Of a DNA stretch of 36,020 bases, positions 17,368-26,068 are shown piece by piece. A program made the position numbers and the translations under genes. How positions within the stretch are numbered: position 1 is the first letter of the stretch; each line of letters starts with the position of its first letter. A model generated the notes under the pieces. The model ran no database searches and was not told the origin of the DNA. It worked only from the letters and a program-made list of their open reading frames with translations. Source of the DNA: CAYREV01 sp964423345 (GTDB taxonomy: Bacteria; Bacteroidota; Rhodothermia; Balneolales; Balneolaceae). Location of the stretch: the NCBI GenBank assembly GCA_964423345.1, contig CAYREV010000025.1, positions 1-36,020 of the forward strand, written 5' to 3'.

Positions 17368-17470
17368 TGGAAAAGTTCAATCCGGGCTCTGTTCCGGGAC
17401 GAGACGAGGCCCTGACTTTTCCGAAGTTACCAACCGGCAATCCCAATGGCGCCCCAATTTAACTTTTCCA
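17368..17470. promoter_or_regulatory. Repeated GGAAAAGT octamers ahead of hutH (candidate operators)
   Basis: TGGAAAAGTT at 17368-17377 and its exact complement AACTTTTCCA at 17461-17470 form a perfect 10-bp inverted pair. A third copy of the core, ACTTTTCC, is at 17415-17422. A direct repeat of TCCGGG (17381-17386 and 17393-17398, 12 bases apart) lies between. All sit in the 181-base gap between the amidohydrolase stop and the hutH start, where a hutHI promoter is expected. They could bind a regulator of histidine use; no regulator gene is visible in the window, so the role is open. Confidence 0.35.
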
Positions 17471-17484
17471 GCCTTACTTACCGG

Positions 17485-18903
17485 CTAATCAACCGGCAGC
17501 AGGCGGCCCTTGATCATCGTATGGGTAATGGTTCTGATATTGGCGATATCAACGGAGGGATCCTCCTCCAATACGATCAGGTTTGCAATCTTGCCCTGCT
17601 CAAGGGTTCCGATGTCTTCCGAACGGTGCATGGCCCTGGCTCCATTTTGTGTTGCCATAACAATGAGGTCTTCGGGTGATATCCCCGCCCGCTGCATCGC
17701 TTCCATCTCCCTGTAGATGGAGGGCCCGTGCAGGGTTCCCGGGTTACCCGCATCGGTCCCGACCGCAATGGGGATTCCCGCCTCATATACCTTCTTGAGA
17801 TTATTCATGGCCGCCTCGCCAACCTCATCCTTTTCAGGGTCGAAGGACTGCAGTCGGCCGACAAAGGAGTCTGTGAACCTGGGGTGGTCTTTAAACCTCG
17901 AAGCCTCCGTAAGCCGTGTTCTCGTTTTCTCATCCACACACCGGTTGGGATCGTCCAATGTAAACGGCTTTATTCCGGCGGCTGCACGGTAGGTGCGCAT
18001 ATATCCCGATCCCACTATCAAGGTGGGGGTATAGATAGTCCCCGCCTCTTTGGCCGTTTCCAAAAACGCACGGTCCACCTCTCGGTCTGAGACACTGTGC
18101 ACCAGTAGGTCCGGCCCGTACTCCAATGCAGCTTTCGCCTGCTTCAATGTAGTTGCATGTACAATCATATGATTGCCCAATTGCTCAATTTCATCGGCCA
18201 TGGCTCCCACACGTCGCATGAAGGAGGGATCGTCCGCCTTCAACTGCCACAATTTTATGCCCGTGGAGCCGAGAGAAGTCAGGTAACGAACCGTCTTGCG
18301 GGCGGTTTCCTCGGTATCGAGGGTAACCAGGGTCTTGTCCGCCGGAGTATTCAGCAAGTCAAGGGTGGAGGGCGTCAACAGCGGTCCGGCCGAGGATACA
18401 TGGGGTGCTGTTTCATTATTTTCGGCATCATGCTGCAAGTCAATAGACCAGGGGAACCCTCCCACATCATAAACCCCCGTAATACCCGAACACAGATATG
18501 AGCGGTAATATCTCTCCGGATGATTCTTCTGGTAGGCCATCACCTCAACGTAGGGATACGTATCCCTGACATCCATGGCATCCGGCCGGCTGTCAAAAAA
18601 AGCAGTCTGGAAAAAATGGACATGGGCATCCACCAGCCCGGGCATAAGAAATTTCCCCGTAACATCCATCACTTTGGCTCCCGGCGGATTGGGGCACTCC
18701 CCTTCACCCCCGACACATTCGATGCGGCCGTTTCTGACCAATACCACACCATGCTCAATAGCGTTTCCCGTACCGTCGTATATCTTTGCTCCGGTCAGTA
18801 TGCGAACCTCGTCACCGGAAGAGCCGAACGAACTGCAGGAATGCAGGGCAATTGGTAGTAATATTAATAGAAGCAGGCCTTTCAAAGCTTTTTGAATATT
18901 CAT
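17485..18903 (-). CDS. Lipoprotein of the amidohydrolase superfamily
   Basis: 472 residues from the ATG at 18903; a TTG at 18999 adds 32 residues without signal character and is rejected. The N-terminus is a lipoprotein signal with lipobox LHSC-S, so the enzyme is anchored in the envelope. The metal-dependent amidohydrolase barrel follows: PGLVDAHVHFF (HxH), TGIKLWQLK (possible carboxylated Lys), IVHATTLKQA and LLVHSVSD (two His), and AVGTDAGNPG (Asp), so a complete binuclear site seems present. Related proteins are annotated as imidazolonepropionase-like or Xaa-Pro dipeptidase-like; the substrate cannot be named. It lies upstream of hutH on the same strand with a 181-base gap. Confidence 0.85.
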   Translation of the reverse strand: MNIQKALKGLLLLILLPIALHSCSSFGSSGDEVRILTGAKIYDGTGNAIEHGVVLVRNGRIECVGGEGECPNPPGAKVMDVTGKFLMPGLVDAHVHFFQTAFFDSRPDAMDVRDTYPYVEVMAYQKNHPERYYRSYLCSGITGVYDVGGFPWSIDLQHDAENNETAPHVSSAGPLLTPSTLDLLNTPADKTLVTLDTEETARKTVRYLTSLGSTGIKLWQLKADDPSFMRRVGAMADEIEQLGNHMIVHATTLKQAKAALEYGPDLLVHSVSDREVDRAFLETAKEAGTIYTPTLIVGSGYMRTYRAAAGIKPFTLDDPNRCVDEKTRTRLTEASRFKDHPRFTDSFVGRLQSFDPEKDEVGEAAMNNLKKVYEAGIPIAVGTDAGNPGTLHGPSIYREMEAMQRAGISPEDLIVMATQNGARAMHRSEDIGTLEQGKIANLIVLEEDPSVDIANIRTITHTMIKGRLLPVD

Positions 18904-19035
18904 ATCGATCGCTGTTTGATCAGAATTGTTATCTGTAGAAATACAAAAATTCCACAGGCATAAAAATTGAATTTTTTTTATCACGCTTAAATTACCCAAA
19001 TTACCGGTAACCTTAAATCACTGAATGTACTATAC

Positions 19036-20241
19036 ATGGCCACGGTAAAAAAACATAAGGGAGTAATTGGAATATTAACCGGCGGGGGTGACGTACCGGG
19101 CTTAAATCCGGCCATCCGCGGGGTAACCATCCGTGCCTTGCGGGAAGGATTCAAAGTAATCGGCATTCGCCGGGGATGGGCCGGCACCATCGATATTATC
19201 CGCGACGAGGAGGCCGATAACAGCAACAACTTCCAGGTGCTGACCGAAGATATTGTCAACAAAGCCGCCCGCACCGGTGGAACGTTTATTCACACCTCCC
19301 GAACCAATCCCAGCAGGGTAAAAAAGAATCGGATTCCGGAACACCTGCAGGACCGGTACAATGACGAGTCCAATGACCTGACTCCGGAAGTTTTAAAAAA
19401 CCTGGATTTCCTGGGCATAGACTACCTGATTCCCATCGGAGGCGACGACACCCTCAGTTACGGAGTCCGCCTTAATTCCGAAGGCGTAAAAGTAGTGGCC
19501 ATACCCAAGACCATGGACAACGATGTGCCCGGAACGGATTACTGCATAGGGTTCAGTACCTGTGTTACCCGCACCATCTCACTGGCCAACAGCCTGCGCA
19601 CTTCCGCGGGTTCCCACGAACGCTTCCTCGTTATGGAGGTATTTGGCCGTTATGCCGGATTTACGGCGATGCTGCCTACCATGGCGGGCGCCGCCAATCG
19701 ATGTGTGATTCCCGAGTACAAATTTGACATGGAGCACCTTGCCGAACTGCTGATTTCCGACCGCGCCAAAAACCCCAGCAAGTATTCGATGGTGCTGGTT
19801 TCCGAAGGGGCTATGTTTAAAGACGGCGAGATGGTGTTCAAGAATGCCACCACCGATGCCTACGGACATAAAAAACTGGGAGGTATCGGAGACCTGGTAT
19901 CGGAAGAGCTGAAAAGGCTGTCCCCCAAATTCAACAACGGCAAGGAGATCAATACCATCAATCAGAAACTTGGGTATATGGTGCGGGGCGGCGATCCCGA
20001 CGCCATTGACTCCATCGTGCCGATGGCCTACGGCAACCTGGCCCTGGACCTAATACTCGATAACATCCACGGGCGGCTGGTGGTACTCAAAAACGGCCGG
20101 TACGACAACATCCCCATCGATATCGTCACCAGTAAAAAGAAATTTGTCAACGTCGAACGGCACTATAACACCGAACGGCTGCGCCCCTTCTACAAGAGTT
20201 TCGAGATGCAGCCGCTCTTTATCATGACCAGCGAGGAGTAG
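19036..20241 (+). CDS. 6-phosphofructokinase, pyrophosphate-type signature
   Basis: 401 residues of the PFK family (ILTGGGDVPGLNPAIRG at 13-28). It phosphorylates fructose 6-phosphate in glycolysis. The phosphoryl-donor site reads GGDDT (135-139) and PKTMDND (157-163). In the family, Asp at the second position of GGDD (equivalent to residue 104 of the E. coli enzyme) and Lys in PKT (equivalent to 124) go with use of pyrophosphate; ATP enzymes usually have Gly at 104. Here D138 and K158 are both present, so a PPi-dependent, reversible enzyme is predicted (inference). Other contacts include MEVFGRYAGFTA near 199 and the GIGD loop near 287. The gene ends at the base next to the stop of the convergent DUF456 gene. 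Confidence 0.93.
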   Translation: MATVKKHKGVIGILTGGGDVPGLNPAIRGVTIRALREGFKVIGIRRGWAGTIDIIRDEEADNSNNFQVLTEDIVNKAARTGGTFIHTSRTNPSRVKKNRIPEHLQDRYNDESNDLTPEVLKNLDFLGIDYLIPIGGDDTLSYGVRLNSEGVKVVAIPKTMDNDVPGTDYCIGFSTCVTRTISLANSLRTSAGSHERFLVMEVFGRYAGFTAMLPTMAGAANRCVIPEYKFDMEHLAELLISDRAKNPSKYSMVLVSEGAMFKDGEMVFKNATTDAYGHKKLGGIGDLVSEELKRLSPKFNNGKEINTINQKLGYMVRGGDPDAIDSIVPMAYGNLALDLILDNIHGRLVVLKNGRYDNIPIDIVTSKKKFVNVERHYNTERLRPFYKSFEMQPLFIMTSEE

Positions 20242-20718
20242 TCAGCCGAATGCTTCGGTAAAGAAGTAGTAGCCGATCATTACCGATACCAAAACCTTGA
20301 GCAGGGTGCTCGCCATAAACCCCACAAAAGAACCCCATGCGGCGCGTAAGGCACGATCTTTTGTTTTACCTCCGGCCAGTTCGCCGATAAAGGCCCCGGC
20401 CACAGGCCCGACGACCAGCCCCACAGGTGCAAAAAACAGTCCCGCCACCAATCCCGCAATGCTGCCCGCCACCCCGTAGGGGGAGCCGCCGTACTTTCGG
20501 GTGCCGTAAGCCGGAATCACATTATCAAGCACCATGATTATGGCTACGAGCAGTCCCCAGAACAACAGGAATTGCCAGCTAAACGGTGCTTTGGAGGTTA
20601 GTTGCAGCGTTAGCAGCCCAAGATAGCTTATGGGTGGTCCGGGCAACACCGGTAAAAAGGAACCGAGAAACCCTATGATCACAAGCAGAACTCCCGCTAT
20701 AAGTAATACTGTTTCCAT
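20242..20718 (-). CDS. DUF456 domain membrane protein
   Basis: 158 residues, normal length for DUF456. It has about four membrane segments and several Gly-rich turns: FLPVLPGPPISYLGLL near residue 22, DNVIPAYGTRKYGGSPYGVAGSIAGLVAG near 64, and VVGPVAGAFIGELAGGK near 100. The last parts resemble the glycine-zipper helices known for this family. Its function is unknown. It is convergent with the phosphofructokinase with no bases between the two stop codons. Confidence 0.85.
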   Translation of the reverse strand: METVLLIAGVLLVIIGFLGSFLPVLPGPPISYLGLLTLQLTSKAPFSWQFLLFWGLLVAIIMVLDNVIPAYGTRKYGGSPYGVAGSIAGLVAGLFFAPVGLVVGPVAGAFIGELAGGKTKDRALRAAWGSFVGFMASTLLKVLVSVMIGYYFFTEAFG

Positions 20719-20884
20719 ATAGACACATTATTGGATTGTTGTGCCAATTACACGCAGGAAAATCGCCTTGGTTTCACATCTTTTCTTTCCCTATTCAGTA
20801 AACACCATTCTTCCACCCTCTCCGTAAGAGAGGATCATGGTCTCACCTTCTGTCACCAAGCCGGTTACCTGCGAAAGAATTTAT

Positions 20885-20913
20885 GGTATGGCCGGCGGAG
20901 CCAACACCATACC
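20885..20913 (-). terminator. Possible terminator hairpin after hutU
   Basis: GGTATGG (20885-20891) pairs with CCATACC (20907-20913), with a further GGC/GCC pair inside the loop. On the minus strand the stem begins right at the hutU stop codon. The bases after it are A/T-rich (ATAAATTCTTTC) but not a clean U-run, so this is a modest candidate. A second small stem, CCTCTC/GAGAGG at 20817-20833, lies further downstream. The rest of the 194-base gap shows nothing else I can support. Confidence 0.35.
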
Positions 20914-22583
20914 TATTCTTCCATAGGCAGGTCCACCCCCCTGTCCCGCGCAGTTTTTATCGCCTCTTCGTATCCCGCGTCAGCGTGACGCATCACCCCG
21001 CTTCCGGGATCATTGGTAAGCACCCGCTGCAGCCTGCGCTCGGCCCTGTCGGTCCCGTCGGCCACGCAGACCATCCCCCCGTGGATGGAGTAGCCGATGC
21101 CCACACCTCCCCCGTGATGCAGGGAAACCCAGCTGGCCCCGCTGGCGGTGTTCAACATGGCATTGAGCAGCGGCCAGTCGGCGATAGCATCGGATCCGTC
21201 TTTCATGTCTTCTGTCTCCCTGTTGGGCGATGCCACCGAACCGGTGTCCAGGTGGTCGCGCCCAATAACCAAGGGGGCGTCCACTTTCCCCTTCCTGACC
21301 AGCCAGTTGAATTTGGCACCCATTTCGGCCCGCTCTCCATATTCCAGCCAACATATACGCGACGGCAGCCCCTGAAATTGAACCTGCTCACGGGCCTTCC
21401 GGATCCAGCGGTTCAGTGACTCTTTTTCGGGGAAGGTCTCCAGTACCGCCCTGTCGGTGGTGTAAATATCTTCCGGCTTGCCCGAAAGGGCCGCCCAGCG
21501 GAAAGGTCCGGATCCCCGGCAGAAAAGCGGACGGATAAAGGCCGGGACAAAACCGGGGAAGTCAAACGCCTCCTTCATATCCCGGTTGTCGGCCACCTGT
21601 CCCCTGAGGTTGTTGCCGTAGTCGAAAGTTACCGCGCCCTGCTCCTGCATCTTTAGCATCGTCTCCACATGCCGGACCATGGAGTCGAGCACCTCCTCTC
21701 GGTAGCCCTCAATATCATTTTCCCGCTTCTCATCCGCTTCCTGCAGGCTATGTCCTGCGGGGATGTACCCCACATCAAGATCGTGTGCCGATGTCTGGTC
21801 GGTAAGAACATCCGGTATAATACCCTTCTCCAGCATCTCGGGCAGCACTTCGGCTACATTGCCCAACAGCCCCACCGAAAGGGCCTCCCCCTTCTCCCGG
21901 GCATCCAGGGCTTTCTCCAGTGCCTCGTCCAGGCTCTTGCACTTGATATCGCAGTAACCCGTCTCCACCCTGCGATCGATACGTTTCTCATCGACTTCTA
22001 TTCCTATAAAAGCAGCCCCGTTCATCGTTGCCGCCAGGGGCTGTGCTCCGCCCATACCCCCCAAGCCGGCCGTAACCAGCAGCTTCCCCTCCAGGGAACC
22101 GCCGTAATGCTGCCGGGCACATTCGGCAAAAGTCTCAAAGGTTCCCTGCAAAATGCCCTGGGTGCCAATATAGATCCATGAACCGGCCGTCATCTGCCCG
22201 TACATGGTCAGCCCCATCTTGTCCAGCCGCCGAAACTCATCCCACGTGGCCCATTTCGGTACCAGATGGGCATTGGCAATGAGGACTCTCGGGGCATCCT
22301 CATGGGTGCGGAATACCCCGACCGGCTTCCCGCTCTGCACCAGCATCGTCTCATCGTTCTCCAGGCGTTTCAGCGTTTCGATAATCTTGTGATAGCTTTC
22401 CCAGTTCCGGGCGGCCTTGCCCCCGCCCCCGTAGACGATAAGCTCTTCGGGCTTCTCGGCCACTTCGGGGTCCAAATTATTCATAAGCATGCGCATGGCC
22501 GCTTCCTGGTGCCAGCCCTTGCAGCTTAATGTATTTCCCGTCGGTGCTTTAATGTTTTTGACGACGCCTTTACTACCACTCAT
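20913..22583 (-). CDS. hutU: Urocanate hydratase (urocanase)
   Basis: 556 residues, the expected size. Urocanase adds water to urocanate to make 4-imidazolone-5-propanoate and uses a tightly bound NAD+ as an electrophile. Conserved blocks: VYGGGGKAARNWESY near 49, GLGGMGGAQPLAATMNGA near 172 (NAD+ binding), PDVLTDQTSAHD near 255, LFCRGSGPFRWAALSGKPEDI near 361 (with the conserved Cys), and SWVSLHHGGGVGIGYSIH near 494. It works with hutH and hutI, but lies 3.6 kb from hutH, separated by three unrelated genes. Its own promoter is expected in the 240-base divergent gap it shares with the POT transporter gene. Confidence 0.97.
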   Translation of the reverse strand: MSGSKGVVKNIKAPTGNTLSCKGWHQEAAMRMLMNNLDPEVAEKPEELIVYGGGGKAARNWESYHKIIETLKRLENDETMLVQSGKPVGVFRTHEDAPRVLIANAHLVPKWATWDEFRRLDKMGLTMYGQMTAGSWIYIGTQGILQGTFETFAECARQHYGGSLEGKLLVTAGLGGMGGAQPLAATMNGAAFIGIEVDEKRIDRRVETGYCDIKCKSLDEALEKALDAREKGEALSVGLLGNVAEVLPEMLEKGIIPDVLTDQTSAHDLDVGYIPAGHSLQEADEKRENDIEGYREEVLDSMVRHVETMLKMQEQGAVTFDYGNNLRGQVADNRDMKEAFDFPGFVPAFIRPLFCRGSGPFRWAALSGKPEDIYTTDRAVLETFPEKESLNRWIRKAREQVQFQGLPSRICWLEYGERAEMGAKFNWLVRKGKVDAPLVIGRDHLDTGSVASPNRETEDMKDGSDAIADWPLLNAMLNTASGASWVSLHHGGGVGIGYSIHGGMVCVADGTDRAERRLQRVLTNDPGSGVMRHADAGYEEAIKTARDRGVDLPMEE

Positions 22584-22610
22584 AAAACTGTTTTTTTAAT
22601 TAGCTGTTGC

Positions 22611-22659
22611 CCATTAAATGTACAGTCACAGCCACAATATTTCTAATAGAGTTTAATGG
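22611..22659. promoter_or_regulatory. Inverted CCATTAAA / TTTAATGG pair upstream of hutU
   Basis: CCATTAAA (22611-22618) and TTTAATGG (22652-22659) are exact complements 33 bases apart, starting 28 bases before the hutU ATG in the divergent gap with the POT gene. They could be two half-sites of an operator, or chance in AT-rich DNA. The rest of the 240-base gap shows no clear promoter motif. Confidence 0.2.
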
Positions 22660-22823
22660 CTTAATACTGCCCTCCATGAGTTTACAAGAAAGGGCACCCC
22701 ATGCCTTACCGTGTCTGCAGCACCTTCTACTTGCTTCACTTTACAGCTTTAATTATCATGAACGGCATTCATTCCCTTGACAGGCTGCGGAAACAATAAT
22801 CTCAAACAAACGACCGGGACCCA

Positions 22824-24518
22824 ATGGCAAACGAACAATACGGGACATCAGACCTTTCACAAAGAAATGATTTCTTTGGTCACCCGCGCGGGCTGGCCAC
22901 TTTATTTTTTACGGAACTTTGGGAACGCTTCAGCTACTACGGCATGCGGGCCCTTCTCGTTCTTTTTATGACCGCCGAGGCGATGGGCGGCAATCCCGGC
23001 CTTGGCTTTGATGTCGGCAAAGCCACTGCCATCTACGGGCTGTATACCTTTTTTGTCTACGTCCTTTCCCTGCCCGGTGGTTGGGTGGCCGACAAGCTTT
23101 GGGGCCAACGCAAGGCGGTCTTCGTCGGCGGCTGTATTATTGCCGCAGGCCACTTCAGCATGGCCGTTCCCACTACCACCTTCTTTTATATCGGCCTCGC
23201 ACTCATCGTGATCGGTACCGGCTTGCTGAAGCCGAACATCAGCTCCATGGTCGGGGACCTGTACCCTGAGGGGGGAGCCCGCCGGGATGCCGGATTTTCC
23301 ATATTTTATATGGGTATCAACTTCGGAGCCATCCTGGGTCCCCTGCTTTGCGGCGTCATTGGGGAAGGATACAATTGGCACTATGGATTTTCGCTGGCCG
23401 GTTTCGGGATGATTCTGGGATTAATCTCCTACAAGTACGGCTTCAGATTTTTAGGCAATGCAGGCGACCTTAAAACGGGAGAGAGCCAGGAGGTGCTTAA
23501 TGCACGAAGCCGAAAGTTTTATGCGATTTTATCTGTCGTAGCAGGCGCTATCGTGGCATTTACGTTTTTGATGAGTGCGGGAATCATTAATCTTACCCTG
23601 CAAGAGCTGGCCGGCAACCTTGGGGTCGCAGCGGTAGCGATCACCATCTTGTTTTTTGGATACATCATCTTCTTCGGCGGACATACCCGTGATGAACAGA
23701 AGAAGCTCGGCGTGATCTTCTGGCTGTTCCTCCTGGCGGCTCTGTTCTGGAGCGGTTTTGAACAGGCCGGCTCTTCATTGAACCTGTTTGCCAAAGACCT
23801 CACCAACCGAACAATCGGCGGTTCTCCCTTCATGGCCGGATACGGTGCATTACTGATCACTTTTTTGATAGCAGTACCGACCTTCTATATGGTATACCGC
23901 GTATTCAAGCGTGACAATCTGTGGGACTTTGCCAAATGGGTGGTTGGCGTCTCATCCGTGGGAGTCCTGATCTTTCTGTACTGGCTTTTTACGAAAGTCG
24001 GTGTAGGTTGGGAAACACCGGCCAGCACCCTACAACTGATCAACCCCTTCTTCATTGTAATATTCGCACCGATATTCGGGTGGTTGTGGACCTGGCTTGC
24101 TTCCAAAAATTCCAACCCCTCCATCCCCGTGAAATTCGGACTTGGTTTGCTGGGGCTTGCCGCCGGATTCTTTGTGTTGTCATGGGGTGCGGCTAACGCT
24201 TCTCCCGATGCTCCAGTTTCTGTGTCGTGGCTGATCGTTACCTACTTCCTGCATACAGCCGGTGAACTTTGTCTCTCACCCGTAGGCCTCTCCTCGATGA
24301 CCAAGCTGGCACCCAAAACGAGGGTCAGCCAGATGATGGGAGTGTGGTTTGTAGCTGCCGCGGTAGGAAACCTGTTTGCAGGCCTTATGGCGGGACAACT
24401 CGAAACGCTGGCACCCACCAGCCTCTTCTGGTTTGTGGCCATAATTGTTGGCGGAGGCGGTGTGATCGCCCTGCTGGCCAGTCCCTTTGTCAAAAAGCTT
24501 ATGGGCGACGTCGAGTAG
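22824..24518 (+). CDS. POT family proton-dependent peptide transporter
   Basis: 564 residues with about 14 predicted membrane helices. The N-terminal motif ELWERFSYYGMRALL contains ExxER, needed for proton coupling in POT (PTR2) transporters. The two PTR2 signature regions are visible: GTGLLKPNISSMVGDLYPEGGARRD near 133 and FYMGINFGAILGP near 157. Members bring di- and tripeptides into the cell with protons. The gene is divergent from hutU, so imported peptides could supply histidine (inference). A strong hairpin follows the stop, and then mnmE on the same strand. Confidence 0.93.
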   Translation: MANEQYGTSDLSQRNDFFGHPRGLATLFFTELWERFSYYGMRALLVLFMTAEAMGGNPGLGFDVGKATAIYGLYTFFVYVLSLPGGWVADKLWGQRKAVFVGGCIIAAGHFSMAVPTTTFFYIGLALIVIGTGLLKPNISSMVGDLYPEGGARRDAGFSIFYMGINFGAILGPLLCGVIGEGYNWHYGFSLAGFGMILGLISYKYGFRFLGNAGDLKTGESQEVLNARSRKFYAILSVVAGAIVAFTFLMSAGIINLTLQELAGNLGVAAVAITILFFGYIIFFGGHTRDEQKKLGVIFWLFLLAALFWSGFEQAGSSLNLFAKDLTNRTIGGSPFMAGYGALLITFLIAVPTFYMVYRVFKRDNLWDFAKWVVGVSSVGVLIFLYWLFTKVGVGWETPASTLQLINPFFIVIFAPIFGWLWTWLASKNSNPSIPVKFGLGLLGLAAGFFVLSWGAANASPDAPVSVSWLIVTYFLHTAGELCLSPVGLSSMTKLAPKTRVSQMMGVWFVAAAVGNLFAGLMAGQLETLAPTSLFWFVAIIVGGGGVIALLASPFVKKLMGDVE

Positions 24519-24558
24519 AATTGAAGATTGTGCGGATGATTTGATCCCGCTGATGTAT

Positions 24559-24593
24559 AAACCCTGGCAGGGTTCAAAACCCTGCCAGGGTTT
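24559..24593 (+). terminator. Perfect 16-bp hairpin between the POT gene and mnmE
   Basis: AAACCCTGGCAGGGTT (24559-24574) is exactly complementary to AACCCTGCCAGGGTTT (24578-24593), with a CAA loop. It lies 40 bases after the POT stop and 14 bases before the mnmE ATG, and a TTTCTTATATT tract follows. It can act as an intrinsic terminator for the transporter. The sequence is of the ACCCTG(N)CAGGGT type that is scattered between genes in many Bacteroidota-like genomes, so it may also be a mobile or REP-like palindrome. Confidence 0.75.
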
Positions 24594-24607
24594 CTTATAT
24601 TCAGGGC

Positions 24608-25990
24608 ATGCCAGATACTGATATCACACAAAAGGAACCGATTGCCGCTATCGCCACACCCGTGGGTGAGGGGGGCATCTCCGTCATACGGGTATCCGGA
24701 AAGAATGCCATCGCCAAAGTCGACGAAGCCTTTGACGGCAAAGACCTGACTGAACAACCTTCCCATACCGTCCACTTCGGCAATATCGTGGATAAAGAGG
24801 GGGCGGTCGTAGACGAGGTCCTCGCCACGCTTTTTCACTCTCCCCGTTCCTATACGGGCGAGGAAACCGTTGAGATATCCTGCCACGGGGGCGTGCTGGT
24901 TACCCAGGCCGTACTCGAAACCATTCTTCAGCTCGGTATACGTTCGGCCGAAGCCGGGGAGTTTACCCAACGGGCTTTCCTCAACGGCAAGATGGAACTG
25001 AGCCAGGCCGAAGCGGTAGCCGACCTGATTCATGCCAAAAGCCGAAAGGCCCTCGATGCCGCCCATCAGCAGCTGGAAGGACGGCTCGGAGAACACATAC
25101 GGGAGTTTCGGCAACAGATCATTGACGCCACGGCCATGGTGGAGCTGGAGCTCGATTTTGTGGAAGAAGACGTCGAATTTGCCAACAAGGAGGAGCTGGA
25201 AGGTCTTCTAAGGGAACTGGACGAGGAGATCGACAGCCTGCTGGAAACCTACGAAGCCGGCCGCCTGGTTAAGCACGGCGTACGCACCGTATTTATCGGC
25301 CTACCCAATGCGGGCAAGTCTACCCTGCTGAATACCCTGGTCGGCAAGGACCGGGCCATCGTCACCGATGTGGCCGGCACCACCCGGGACACCATCGACG
25401 TAGACTGGAGCTACGAAGGACTGCTCTTCAAGCTTATTGACACCGCCGGGCTCCGGGAAACGAAAGACGCCATAGAGGCGGAAGGCGTCAAGCGCTCCCA
25501 GGAAGCTTTTGAAAAGGCCGACCTCGTGGTATACCTGAAAGACCTCTCGGAACCCGGCACCGGCAAGGAGTACCAGGCGCTGGGCGATTTTCGCAGCCGG
25601 GCGGGCGATACCCCCTTCATGCTGATCGGAACCAAAAATGATATTGCCGTCGAAACGGAAGAGGAACGTCTGGATTACGACCTGAAGATATCTGCCCTGG
25701 AGAAAGAAGGCATTGAAGAGCTCAAAAAACGTATGAAACAGCGGGCCCTTGAAAACAAGCATTATGATTCGTCCAGCCTGCTGGTTACCTCCTCCCGTCA
25801 CCGGGAGGCACTTCTCAAAGCCCAGGAGCATGTCAAAAGCGCCCTTCAGGCCCTGGACCGGGGGATGACCGGGGATTTCCTTTCCATCGACCTGCGCGCC
25901 GCACTCAACGACCTGGGTACCATCACGGGAGAGATCACCACCGAAGATGTCCTCGACAGCATCTTCTCCCGTTTCTGTATCGGTAAATAA
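24608..25990 (+). CDS. mnmE: tRNA uridine-5-carboxymethylaminomethyl modification GTPase MnmE
   Basis: 460 residues, the family length. MnmE acts with MnmG to put the carboxymethylaminomethyl group on the wobble uridine of certain tRNAs, using methylene-THF and GTP. Layout: N-terminal THF-binding domain (1-120), helical domain, an inserted G domain with G1 GLPNAGKST at 231-239, G2 AGTTRDTID, G3 DTAGLRE and G4 GTKND, then a helical end with the invariant terminal FCIGK whose Cys is important for activity. The ATG lies just behind the hairpin at 24559-24593. It is convergent with secG; a shared terminator lies between them. Confidence 0.97.
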   Translation: MPDTDITQKEPIAAIATPVGEGGISVIRVSGKNAIAKVDEAFDGKDLTEQPSHTVHFGNIVDKEGAVVDEVLATLFHSPRSYTGEETVEISCHGGVLVTQAVLETILQLGIRSAEAGEFTQRAFLNGKMELSQAEAVADLIHAKSRKALDAAHQQLEGRLGEHIREFRQQIIDATAMVELELDFVEEDVEFANKEELEGLLRELDEEIDSLLETYEAGRLVKHGVRTVFIGLPNAGKSTLLNTLVGKDRAIVTDVAGTTRDTIDVDWSYEGLLFKLIDTAGLRETKDAIEAEGVKRSQEAFEKADLVVYLKDLSEPGTGKEYQALGDFRSRAGDTPFMLIGTKNDIAVETEEERLDYDLKISALEKEGIEELKKRMKQRALENKHYDSSSLLVTSSRHREALLKAQEHVKSALQALDRGMTGDFLSIDLRAALNDLGTITGEITTEDVLDSIFSRFCIGK

Positions 25991-26007
25991 GATTGGCGGC
26001 CGTTAAA

Positions 26008-26039
26008 AAAGCCCGGCTCTCAAAAAAGAACCGGGCTTT
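26008..26039. terminator. Bidirectional terminator between mnmE and secG
   Basis: AAAGCCCGG (26008-26016) pairs with CCGGGCTTT (26031-26039), and the stem can be extended inwards by three more pairs with one G-U. On the minus strand (end of secG) it is followed by a clear TTTTTT tract; on the plus strand (end of mnmE) by TTTCATCTT. It is the expected intrinsic terminator for both convergent genes. Confidence 0.8.
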
Positions 26040-26068
26040 CATCTTGGCCAAATCTTTTACCCAGACGG

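Noticed and set aside
17304..17484. Remnant coding sequence in the gap ahead of hutH
   Set aside because: Short open frames here overlap the start of hutH or lack any family resemblance; the repeats are better read as regulatory.
20719..20912. Small plus-strand gene between DUF456 and hutU
   Set aside because: The open frame needs a TTG start, runs into hutU antisense and gives a low-complexity product with no family likeness.
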